This document shows positions 1-7,007 of a DNA stretch of 64,000 nt, one piece after another. The stretch is taken from NCBI GenBank assembly GCA_024742815.1, contig JANSXX010000003.1, forward strand, positions 248,001-312,000. The letters are read 5' to 3'. The position numbers and the translations under genes are program-made. Source of the DNA: HXMU1420-13 sp024742815 (GTDB lineage Bacteria > Bacteroidota > Rhodothermia > Balneolales > Balneolaceae). The notes beneath the pieces were generated by a model, which was not told the DNA's origin, did no database searches, and saw only the letters and a program-made list of their open reading frames with translations. Every line of letters begins with the position of its first letter. The first letter of the stretch is position 1.

Positions 1-2
1 GT

Positions 3-878
3 ACTTCAATTGGCGATCTACTTGCCAAAACCCCACTAAAACACATTGGAAAAAAAGTAAAAGAAGATCCGAATGTGGCAAAGTCGGTAATTGAAGATCA
101 CGTTATTTTAATTGGATATGGTCCGGCAGGCCGAAATTTAGCCCGAGTGTTTAAAGAGACAGGCATTCCATTTATAGTCATTGAAATGAATCCGAAGTCG
201 GTAGAAGAAATGCGAAATAATGGAATCAATGCGGTTTATGGTGATGCCACTCGTGGTCCGATTCTGGAGCATGCCAATATCATGAATGCTAAAATGCTGG
301 TGATCGCCATAAATGAACCTGAATCATCTCCAGTGATCATTAAACTTGCCAAGTATTTAAATCCAACATTGCAAGTAATTGTTCGCACTAGATATCTTAA
401 CGACGCCTCAGCCTTAGAAGAAGTTGGAGCTGATCATGTAGTTCCTGAAGAAATGGAAACAACCGTCCGATTATTCTCATGGGTATTGAATGCATACTTC
501 ATCCCCGATCAGGAAATTCAGCAACATATCGAAGAACTCCGAAAAGAAGATTACCAAATCATGCGAGGCAGCATCAGTGAAGCACATCTGATGGTTTTGC
601 AAGGCTTAGATGAAGAAGGTTTGCACACTCGAGCGGTTGCAGTTCGAAAGAATTCCTATGCTGATGGAAAAAGCTTGCAAGACTTGAAACTACGCAATCA
701 ATTTGAAATTACCGTTCTAACGGTCAGCCGAGCAGGTAAAAACATCGCCAATCCGGCAGGGAATTTCGTTATTCAGCCCGGAGATCGTCTAATAATGATG
801 GGCGAAGCTTCTAAGTTTGCAGAGGCTGCACAAGTTTTCCGTGATGAAACACCTCCTGAAGAATTTATTGATAATTAG
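3..878 (+). CDS. KefB-type cation:proton antiporter, C-terminal part (5' truncated by window)
   Basis: The reading frame is already open at the window edge, so only the cytoplasmic C-terminal part of a larger protein is present (about 291 codons). A GTG at 75 is an internal codon, not a convincing start. The visible part holds an RCK/TrkA-N domain with the nucleotide-binding motif GYGPAG just after the sequence ILI, a second acidic turn (VIEMNP), and the GDATRG motif. A TrkA-C domain follows over roughly the last 95 residues (ending RLIMMGEASKFAEAAQVF). This order is typical of CPA2/KefB monovalent cation:proton antiporters, whose membrane part would lie upstream of the window; a Trk-like K+ uptake protein is the alternative. 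In this family RCK domains gate K+/H+ exchange in response to bound nucleotide. Confidence 0.85.
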   Translation, partial: TSIGDLLAKTPLKHIGKKVKEDPNVAKSVIEDHVILIGYGPAGRNLARVFKETGIPFIVIEMNPKSVEEMRNNGINAVYGDATRGPILEHANIMNAKMLVIAINEPESSPVIIKLAKYLNPTLQVIVRTRYLNDASALEEVGADHVVPEEMETTVRLFSWVLNAYFIPDQEIQQHIEELRKEDYQIMRGSISEAHLMVLQGLDEEGLHTRAVAVRKNSYADGKSLQDLKLRNQFEITVLTVSRAGKNIANPAGNFVIQPGDRLIMMGEASKFAEAAQVFRDETPPEEFIDN

Positions 879-904
879 TGTTGAGTGTTGATCAACTTCG
901 CATG

Positions 905-921
905 AAGCTTCGTTGATTGAA
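905..921 (+). repeat. 17-bp element shared with the udg linker
   Basis: AAGCTTCGTTGATTGAA occurs here between genes and again at 3142-3158 inside the udg coding sequence. It sits in a degenerate repetitive spacer (TGTTGAGTGTTGATCAAC followed by AAGTGTTGAGTG) with a small hairpin CTTC-GCAT-GAAG. Confidence 0.5.
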
Positions 922-941
922 AGTGTTGAGTGTAATATGCC

Positions 942-976
942 AATTCTTAATTGAATCATTCTTAATTGATAATTGA
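942..976 (+). repeat. 35-bp exact direct repeat, copy 1
   Basis: A 35-bp sequence beginning AATTCTTAATTGAATCATTC and ending TTAATTGATAATTGA is identical to positions 1577-1611. Internally it carries TTCTTAATTGA twice. The two copies bracket the small exported-protein gene at 1030-1578. Confidence 0.85.
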
Positions 977-1029
977 CTACGCTTTCTTTAGAATCAAACT
1001 CCACACATTATTTAATTAGGGGTTATTAA

Positions 1030-1578
1030 ATGAAAAACTATTTGTTGGTACTATTTCTGTTTGCAGTTATTCCAAATCAATATTCACAGGCACAAGTTAA
1101 AGTAGAAGGTTATGTTATTGAAATAACAACTGGTGAACCTATTCAAAACGCTGTTGTTTTTGTAAATGACCAATATAATATCACTAAAGACCCATCTTTA
1201 CGTGACACTACTAATCAAAATGGTTTTTATACATTTTCAGTAGACACTGGTAAATATCATTTTGGAGTTTATGCCCCCTATGAGATTCATAACGATTCGT
1301 ATATGTTGGTGTATCAGCCGGGAATATTTAGTATACCGGATTCAATGCTTTCTTTTTTTGAAGAGCATAGGTTTAGAATAAGTTTCGGGCTATCAAGAGT
1401 GCACTTCGAAACCCACTTATTACGGTCTGATTCAGATAATTGGGTATTTAAGGATGAATATTTGATAAATCGATTGTTCGGCCAAATTAATCAACTTACT
1501 TCATCTCGAGTGACAACTAACGCTGAACCATTTCTTCAATACAAACCCATCAGTTATATCGAAAAGAAAACTTGGTAA
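1030..1578 (+). CDS. Exported hypothetical protein with carboxypeptidase-regulatory-like domain
   Basis: A 182-residue protein that I do not recognise as a named family member. Residues 1-21 form a signal peptide (Lys near the start, hydrophobic LLVLFLFAVI, cleavage after SQA). Residues about 24-85 resemble a carboxypeptidase-regulatory beta-sandwich (VKVEGYVIEITTGEPIQNAVVFV, then a DTTNQNGFYTFSVDTGKY loop). Such domains are common on Bacteroidota surface and TonB-associated proteins. The rest has no motif I can name. The gene is bracketed by a 35-bp exact direct repeat whose second copy starts inside the TAA stop codon, so the gene may be a mobile or duplicated insert between the antiporter and mtaB. 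The ATG at 1030 is preceded by AT-rich DNA without a clear ribosome site. Confidence 0.7.
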   Translation: MKNYLLVLFLFAVIPNQYSQAQVKVEGYVIEITTGEPIQNAVVFVNDQYNITKDPSLRDTTNQNGFYTFSVDTGKYHFGVYAPYEIHNDSYMLVYQPGIFSIPDSMLSFFEEHRFRISFGLSRVHFETHLLRSDSDNWVFKDEYLINRLFGQINQLTSSRVTTNAEPFLQYKPISYIEKKTW

Positions 1579-1611
1579 TTCTTAATTGAATCATTCTTAA
1601 TTGATAATTGA
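1577..1611 (+). repeat. 35-bp exact direct repeat, copy 2
   Basis: Identical to 942-976. It begins within the stop codon of the gene ending at 1578 and ends about 20 bp upstream of mtaB, so it also forms part of the mtaB promoter region. Confidence 0.85.
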
Positions 1612-1619
1612 ATTCTCCT

Positions 1620-1627
1620 TATCTTTG
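1620..1627 (+). promoter_or_regulatory. Putative -7 box for mtaB
   Basis: TATCTTTG fits the Bacteroidota -7 consensus TAnnTTTG and lies only 5 bp before the mtaB ATG (1633). Transcription from it would start at or next to the ATG, giving a leaderless or nearly leaderless mRNA. No strong -33 TTG at the usual spacing is visible. Confidence 0.35.
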
Positions 1628-1632
1628 GAGCT

Positions 1633-2967
1633 ATGAAAAGAGTCGCCTTCGAAACCCTGGGCTGTAAACTTAACTTTTCTGAAACCTCATCGATGAGGCG
1701 CGATTTCGAAAACGATGGATACGAACTCGCTGAGTTTACCGACCCCGCCGATATTTACGTAATTAACACCTGCTCGGTAACTATGGATGCCAACAGCGCC
1801 TGCCGAAAAACGGTTCGACAAGCACTGCGCCGCAACCCCGATGCCTTTGTAGCTGTAGTTGGATGTTATGCTCAGCTGGAACCCGAAGAAATCGCCGAAA
1901 TTGATGGCGTTGATGTTGTTTTGGGTGCTAAAGACAAATTTCATCTCCTCGATTTATTCGATGAATTTGTAAAACAGGAAAAAACAATCATCCACAACAC
2001 CGATGTAAACGAAGCGGTGGATTTCCACAATGCGTTTTCTTCGGATGATCGCACCCGTGCTTTCCTCAAAGTTCAGGATGGCTGCAATTACAAATGTTCG
2101 TTTTGTACTATCCCATTAGCCCGAGGTGCGAGTCGTAGTCCAAAAATTGCTACGGTTGTAAGAAATGCTCAAACTTTGGTGGATGAGGGCTTTAAGGAAA
2201 TAATCATCACCGGCGTAAATTCCGGTGATTTTGGATACGGAACCGATGAAAACTTTTTTCAGCTGTTAAAAGCTTTGGATGAAGTAGATGGAATTGAGCG
2301 ACTAAGAGTGTCCTCCATCGAACCGAATTTGCTCACTGATGAAATCATCCACCTTGCTTCAGAATCGGATAAACTTCAACCTCACTTTCACATCCCCTTA
2401 CAAAGTGGATCGGATGAGATGCTCAAAATTATGCGTCGGCGATACCGAAGTGATTTGTATCAAGCGAGAGTTGAATTGATTAGGCGCTTAATGCCGGATG
2501 CATGTATTGGCGTGGATGTAATAACAGGACACCCGGGAGAAACCGAAGATCTATTTCAAGAATCCTTCGACTTTATTGATTCGCTGGATGTCTCCTATTT
2601 GCACGTTTTCACCTATTCGGAGCGACCTAATACTCACGCTCTAACACTCGAACCTGTGATTCCAAAACAGGAACGTAAATCCAGAACCCACCGCTTACGT
2701 CGATTATCCGCCAAAAAACGCTTCGATTTTGATTCCAGATTCGAAGGTGAAACTCGACCCGTCCTTTTTGAAGAAGAAAACAAAGATGGATTTATGTTCG
2801 GTTGGTCGGATAATTACGTTCGAGTTGCTGTTCCTTTCTCGCCAAGACTCGTAAATACCATTCAACCTGTCCAAATCGGTAGCTACTCGAAAGATGGTTT
2901 TCATTTTGGCAAACTTGACGATAATCTGATCAAAGAAGAACAAACCATTCAGGAGATTCTTGGTTGA
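1633..2967 (+). CDS. mtaB: tRNA (N6-L-threonylcarbamoyladenosine(37)-C2)-methylthiotransferase MtaB
   Basis: A radical-SAM methylthiotransferase that converts t6A37 to ms2t6A37 in ANN-decoding tRNAs. The N-terminal UPF0004 domain starts with the family hallmark ETLGCKLN and provides three cluster cysteines (C11, C47, C78). The radical-SAM core has the CxxxCxxC motif C151-C155-C158 (GCNYKCSFC). A TRAM-like C-terminus follows from about residue 370. The length (444 residues) is normal. GCKLN, rather than the GCQMN-type sequence of MiaB, points to MtaB. The stop codon overlaps the start of udg by one base, so the two genes are probably co-transcribed. A TAnnTTTG box lies immediately upstream. 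Confidence 0.93.
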   Translation: MKRVAFETLGCKLNFSETSSMRRDFENDGYELAEFTDPADIYVINTCSVTMDANSACRKTVRQALRRNPDAFVAVVGCYAQLEPEEIAEIDGVDVVLGAKDKFHLLDLFDEFVKQEKTIIHNTDVNEAVDFHNAFSSDDRTRAFLKVQDGCNYKCSFCTIPLARGASRSPKIATVVRNAQTLVDEGFKEIIITGVNSGDFGYGTDENFFQLLKALDEVDGIERLRVSSIEPNLLTDEIIHLASESDKLQPHFHIPLQSGSDEMLKIMRRRYRSDLYQARVELIRRLMPDACIGVDVITGHPGETEDLFQESFDFIDSLDVSYLHVFTYSERPNTHALTLEPVIPKQERKSRTHRLRRLSAKKRFDFDSRFEGETRPVLFEEENKDGFMFGWSDNYVRVAVPFSPRLVNTIQPVQIGSYSKDGFHFGKLDDNLIKEEQTIQEILG

Positions 2968-3806
2968 TGTCGGACGATAACGGACAGCATATATTCGAAA
3001 AAGTAGCACGTTTGCTGAAGCAACAGCAGGAAATGTACGGTGATTTTGAGGTTTTGAAGAAGGTTCATAGTGACAGAGTTTCAAAGTTACAGAGTAACAG
3101 AGAAACTGAGTTACAGAGTGACAAAGTTATCAAGAACGCTAAAGCTTCGTTGATTGAATCAGAGAAACGGAGAGAAGTTTCGGAGCCGAAACAGGAGTAT
3201 CAGGCGGAAAAAGAACTCACAATCGAAGAACAACTTGAGGCTTGTTCTAATTTAGATGAGCTAAAAGCACTCTGTGAACGGGCTGAGGTGTTGAAAACTG
3301 ATCTTGATAACACGAATTTGGTGTTTGGAGTTGGAAATCCCAATGCAGATTTAATGATTATCGGGGAAGCGCCCGGAGAAAATGAAGACAAACAAGGCGA
3401 GCCATTTGTAGGCGCCGCGGGGCAACTGCTTGATAAAATTATGAAGGCCATTAATTTCAATAGAAGTGATCTTTATATCGCAAATATCCTTAAACATCGT
3501 CCACCAAATAATCGTGATCCAAAACCGGAAGAACGCGAAAAGAGTTTACCTTTCTTATTGAAACAAATAGAGTTAGTAAATCCGAAACTCATTTTATGTG
3601 TTGGTAAGGTATCAGCTACGACTCTACTTAATCAGGATGCAACTCTTAAAGAAATGAGACAGAAATTTCACCCATTCCACGGACGTGAGTTAATGGTTAC
3701 CTACCATCCTGCTGCGTTGTTGCGAAATCAACAATGGAAACGCCCTACCTGGGAGGATGTTCAACTGCTCAAAAATCGGTATGATGAACTCGGTGGTACT
3801 CCATAA
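2967..3806 (+). CDS. Family-4-type uracil-DNA glycosylase lacking the Fe-S cysteines
   Basis: Removes uracil from DNA at the start of base-excision repair. The ATG at 2967 overlaps the mtaB stop by one base (TGATG) and is preferred to a TTG three bases earlier; it gives 279 residues. The catalytic core begins near residue 100 and has the uracil-binding motif GEAPGENED (133-141), PFVGAAGQLL, NILKHRPPNNR, and the C-terminal HPAALLRN motif. Family-4 enzymes use four cysteines to hold a 4Fe-4S cluster. Here the first CxxC is C103-E-R-A106, the KCRPP cysteine is His177, and the last cysteine aligns with Ser193, so the cluster is probably absent. Residues about 33-80 are a polar linker encoded by repetitive DNA (see the repeat at 3069-3175). 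Confidence 0.85.
   Translation: MSDDNGQHIFEKVARLLKQQQEMYGDFEVLKKVHSDRVSKLQSNRETELQSDKVIKNAKASLIESEKRREVSEPKQEYQAEKELTIEEQLEACSNLDELKALCERAEVLKTDLDNTNLVFGVGNPNADLMIIGEAPGENEDKQGEPFVGAAGQLLDKIMKAINFNRSDLYIANILKHRPPNNRDPKPEEREKSLPFLLKQIELVNPKLILCVGKVSATTLLNQDATLKEMRQKFHPFHGRELMVTYHPAALLRNQQWKRPTWEDVQLLKNRYDELGGTP
3069..3175 (+). repeat. Intergenic-type degenerate repeat embedded in udg
   Basis: Variants of GTTACAGAGTGACAAAG recur here three to four times (GTGACAGAGTT, GTTACAGAGTAACAGAG, GTTACAGAGTGACAAAGTT). They are followed by AAGCTTCGTTGATTGAA, which also occurs in the spacer at 905-921. The stretch is in frame and codes for a Lys/Glu/Ser-rich linker outside the catalytic core. Confidence 0.6.
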
Positions 3807-3903
3807 ATGTGGATAACTTGTGCAAAGCTTGTTGAAAAGAAGCTAAAAAGCACTTCGATTTATTAAGTAATTTACGCGCGTAGAACGACTTTAAGGACAA
3901 AAT

Positions 3904-5442
3904 TTGGCGAAGAAAAACGGTTCAGGTTATAAAAACGATTCCTACATAAAGAACAATGCCGTTCTTGAACAGGAAGGTCGAGTTCCCCCTCAGGCGGTTG
4001 AAGTTGAGGAGGCGGTATTGGGTGCAATGCTTATCGAGCATGGTGCTGCTACCATTGCACTTCAAATGTTGAGCCCGGACGATTTTTACAAACCCGCCAA
4101 TCGTCACATTTACGAAACGCTTTCCAATTTGTATGAGCGTGATAATCCGCTTGATTTACTAACAGTTGAAAATGAACTCCGTGACAATGGATTGCTCGAC
4201 GCTTGTGGAGGTCCCTCTTATCTTTCTGATCTGACCCGTTCCGTCAGTTCTGCTGCGAACATCGATTATCATGCGCAAATTATCATTGAAAAAGCGCTCA
4301 AGAGAAAGCTTATTTTAAACTGCACCGAGGTAATCAAGGAATCGTACGATACCACTTCGGATGCTTTTGATGTGTTGGATGAAGCGGAGCAGAAAATCTT
4401 TGACCTTGCCAATCAGAAAAGCAGATCAAGCGCGCAACCTGTTGCTGATATTCTTAAAGACACCCTCGCCTATCTCGAGGATATGCGTGGCAAGAAATAT
4501 GGGATCACAGGTGTACCAACAGGCTTGGCTGTAGATCAGATGACAGCAGGCTGGCAAAAGGGCGATTTAATCATCATCGCAGCGCGTCCATCGATGGGTA
4601 AAACGGCGTTTGTACTTACTGCAGCTAGAAACGCGGCTATGCATCCCGATGAAAACCTGCGCACTCCTGTGGCTGTTTTCTCTCTTGAGATGTCGAATCA
4701 GTCACTTGTTCAGCGTTTGTTAACTATGGAAGCCCGTGTTCGTGCAGATGAGGCGCGAAAAGGAACATTGAATGACGAGAGCTTTAAAGATCTGATCGAA
4801 GCAGCAGGACGATTATTCTCAACCAATATTTTTATCGACGATACTCCTGCCATCACGTTGATGGAATTGAGAACTAAATGTCGACGTCTGAAAAGTGAGC
4901 ATGATATCGGCATGATTATCATCGATTACTTGCAGCTGATGCAGGGCTCATCAAACAACAATGGTTCACGCGAACAAGAAATTGCCTCTATTTCACGGGG
5001 ATTAAAACAACTTGCCAAAGAATTGGATGTTCCCGTAATCGCATTGTCGCAGTTGAGTCGAGCTGTGGAACAACGTGGCGGCGATAAACGTCCACAGTTG
5101 AGTGATTTACGTGAATCAGGATCTATTGAGCAGGATGCCGATGTTGTATGTTTTCTATACAGACCTGAATATTATGGAATCACAACCACTGCCGAAGGGC
5201 AATCAACGGCAGGACTTGCAGAGCTGATCATCGGAAAGCAACGAAACGGTCCTGTTGGTAGTAAAATGCTTTATTTTGTGAAAGATTATGCTCGATTTGA
5301 GAATTTAACTTCGGCAGAAGGATCCGGTGGTATGGGACTCCCTCCTGCTTCTAACGATATGTTGGAGGCGAATTCTGGATCAGGAAGTGATGGTCCGGTT
5401 ATGCCACATAATCCGGCACCCGACGAAGACGCGCCTTTCTAG
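3904..5442 (+). CDS. dnaB: Replicative DNA helicase DnaB
   Basis: The hexameric 5'-3' helicase that unwinds DNA at the replication fork. The N-terminal DnaB domain (about 28-130, PPQAVEVEEAVLGAMLI) is followed by a RecA-type ATPase with Walker A ARPSMGKT (227-234), a Walker B region MIIIDYLQLM, and the C-terminal LSDLRESGSIEQDADVV motif. The length (512 residues) is standard, ending in a Ser/Gly/Pro/Asp-rich tail. No intein or frameshift is present. The start is TTG at 3904, supported by an AAGGAC ribosome site 6 bases upstream and by the MAKKN N-terminus. The stop is immediately followed by the ATG of the M28 peptidase, so the two may be co-transcribed. Confidence 0.96.
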   Translation: MAKKNGSGYKNDSYIKNNAVLEQEGRVPPQAVEVEEAVLGAMLIEHGAATIALQMLSPDDFYKPANRHIYETLSNLYERDNPLDLLTVENELRDNGLLDACGGPSYLSDLTRSVSSAANIDYHAQIIIEKALKRKLILNCTEVIKESYDTTSDAFDVLDEAEQKIFDLANQKSRSSAQPVADILKDTLAYLEDMRGKKYGITGVPTGLAVDQMTAGWQKGDLIIIAARPSMGKTAFVLTAARNAAMHPDENLRTPVAVFSLEMSNQSLVQRLLTMEARVRADEARKGTLNDESFKDLIEAAGRLFSTNIFIDDTPAITLMELRTKCRRLKSEHDIGMIIIDYLQLMQGSSNNNGSREQEIASISRGLKQLAKELDVPVIALSQLSRAVEQRGGDKRPQLSDLRESGSIEQDADVVCFLYRPEYYGITTTAEGQSTAGLAELIIGKQRNGPVGSKMLYFVKDYARFENLTSAEGSGGMGLPPASNDMLEANSGSGSDGPVMPHNPAPDEDAPF

Positions 5443-6726
5443 ATGGTAATTCGGGGTTTGATAATCGTTCTGGGGTTAACCTTCTTATCACAACCCGTTC
5501 AATCTCAGGTTAAAGATTATGCAAGATTTGTAGTAAACACGCTTGCATCGGATTCACTGTTTGGACGAGGCTATGTAAATGATGGCGATAAAAAAGCCGC
5601 CAATTTTATTGAACAGCAATTCCGCGAATTTGGTGTATTGCCACTGAATAATCGGTATCGTCAATCTTTCAGCATACCGGTAAACACCTTCCCTGACTCT
5701 ATTTTCTTAGCGATCGATGGACGTGAATTTGAAGTGGGAACAGATTTTCATGTGTTACCAGGTTCGCCAAGTATTTCCGGTGTTTATGATCTGATCTTTA
5801 TTCCTAAAGAAGAAATATTTGATTTACCGAAGTTACAGTCAACGATTGATAATGCGGAAGGTAAAATTCTTGTCATTGATGAATACCCGGACAGCCTAAT
5901 GGATAATACTCAGCGTAATATATGGGTGCAAATACAGCAATTTTTAACCAGGCATCCCAACAATAAAGCGGAAGCTACCATTTTGCTAACCAATGAGAAA
6001 TTAACCTGGTACGGTTCGCAAATTGAGGATTCAAATCCTTCAATACGATTGCATAAGGATGTTTTCGATCCTGCTTCAAAAACTGTGGAAATCAAATTGG
6101 GTAACAGGTTTTATAACTCTTATCCCACTCAAAATGTATTTGGGTTTATCGAAGGTAAATCTGACTCCACCCTATTATTTATGGCGCACTATGATCACTT
6201 TGGGATGATGGGTCATGCCATTTTTCCCGGTGCTAACGATAATGCCAGTGGTGTGGCAATGATACTTTCTCTAGCCAGACATTATTCCAATTCCGATAAC
6301 AAACCACCATACAACATGATGTTTGTTGCATTCGGCGCCGAAGAGTTGGGATTAATTGGTGCTAAACATTTTGCTGAAAACCCACCTTATGAATTATCGA
6401 AAACTAAATTCATGCTCAACTTCGATATTTCAGGTACAGGTGACGATGGTATCCGTGTAGTAAATGGATCGGTTTATCGCACTCAATTTAATCAATTGGT
6501 AGAGCTGAATGAAAACTACGAGTTACTTCCTCAAGTCCGAATCCGAGGCTCTGCCTGCAACTCCGACCACTGCATCTTCGATCGCTTAAACATTCCGGGA
6601 TTTTATATTTACACACTTGGTGGGATCCCTGCTTACCACGATGTCTACGACCGTCCCGAAACCCTTCCACTTACCAAATTCGAAGAGTATTTTAGATTGA
6701 TGACGTTGTTTGTGGATGGGATGTGA
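5443..6726 (+). CDS. Exported M28-family zinc metallopeptidase
   Basis: A secreted aminopeptidase-like enzyme of 427 residues. Residues 1-21 form a signal peptide (LIIVLGLTFLSQPVQS). A variable or PA-like insert (about 100-210) precedes the catalytic domain. The di-zinc ligands of family M28 are all visible: H249 and D251 in AHYDH, D266 in GANDNASG, E300-E301 in GAEELG, D328 in NFDISG, and H399 in AYHD. It should release N-terminal residues from peptides in the periplasm or outside the cell; the exact specificity cannot be read. The ATG abuts the dnaB stop, with no independent promoter visible. Confidence 0.88.
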   Translation: MVIRGLIIVLGLTFLSQPVQSQVKDYARFVVNTLASDSLFGRGYVNDGDKKAANFIEQQFREFGVLPLNNRYRQSFSIPVNTFPDSIFLAIDGREFEVGTDFHVLPGSPSISGVYDLIFIPKEEIFDLPKLQSTIDNAEGKILVIDEYPDSLMDNTQRNIWVQIQQFLTRHPNNKAEATILLTNEKLTWYGSQIEDSNPSIRLHKDVFDPASKTVEIKLGNRFYNSYPTQNVFGFIEGKSDSTLLFMAHYDHFGMMGHAIFPGANDNASGVAMILSLARHYSNSDNKPPYNMMFVAFGAEELGLIGAKHFAENPPYELSKTKFMLNFDISGTGDDGIRVVNGSVYRTQFNQLVELNENYELLPQVRIRGSACNSDHCIFDRLNIPGFYIYTLGGIPAYHDVYDRPETLPLTKFEEYFRLMTLFVDGM

Positions 6727-6732
6727 GTTTGC

Positions 6733-6917
6733 CACGGAAGCACGGAAACACGGAAACACGGATTAGTATCGAGTTATTTTTTCTACATTCGTAAATCGTT
6801 ATTCGTTAATCGTTAATCGCCTGCATACCGAAACTATAGCGTAGGTATGTTATTCGAACGTCTTCGGTCTTTCGTCCTAAACCGTTCGTAATTCGTAAAC
6901 TTATACTCGTAACTCGT
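6733..6917. repeat. Repeat-rich spacer: 8-bp and 7-bp tandem units
   Basis: Four 8-bp units (CACGGAAG, CACGGAAA twice, CACGGATT) run from 6733 to 6764. Four 7-bp units (CGTAAAT, CGTTATT, CGTTAAT twice) run from 6790 to 6817. Further degenerate TTCGTAA and TCGTAAC units continue to about 6917. A similar TTCGTTAAT element is present at 11449-11475. No gene is seen in the 281-bp gap. Confidence 0.7.
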
Positions 6918-6936
6918 TTGTCGTAGACCATCAAAC

Positions 6937-6968
6937 AAAAAGCCCCATCCAAAAAATGAATGAGGCTT
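6937..6968 (-). terminator. Rho-independent terminator of the TonB receptor gene
   Basis: On the minus strand AAGCCTCAT and ATGGGGCTT form a 9-bp stem (one mismatch) followed by TTTTTG, about 40 bp past the stop of the gene ending at 7008. Confidence 0.7.
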
Positions 6969-7007
6969 GTATTCAATGACTAAGATTGAAATTCTTATCT
7001 AGTGCGA

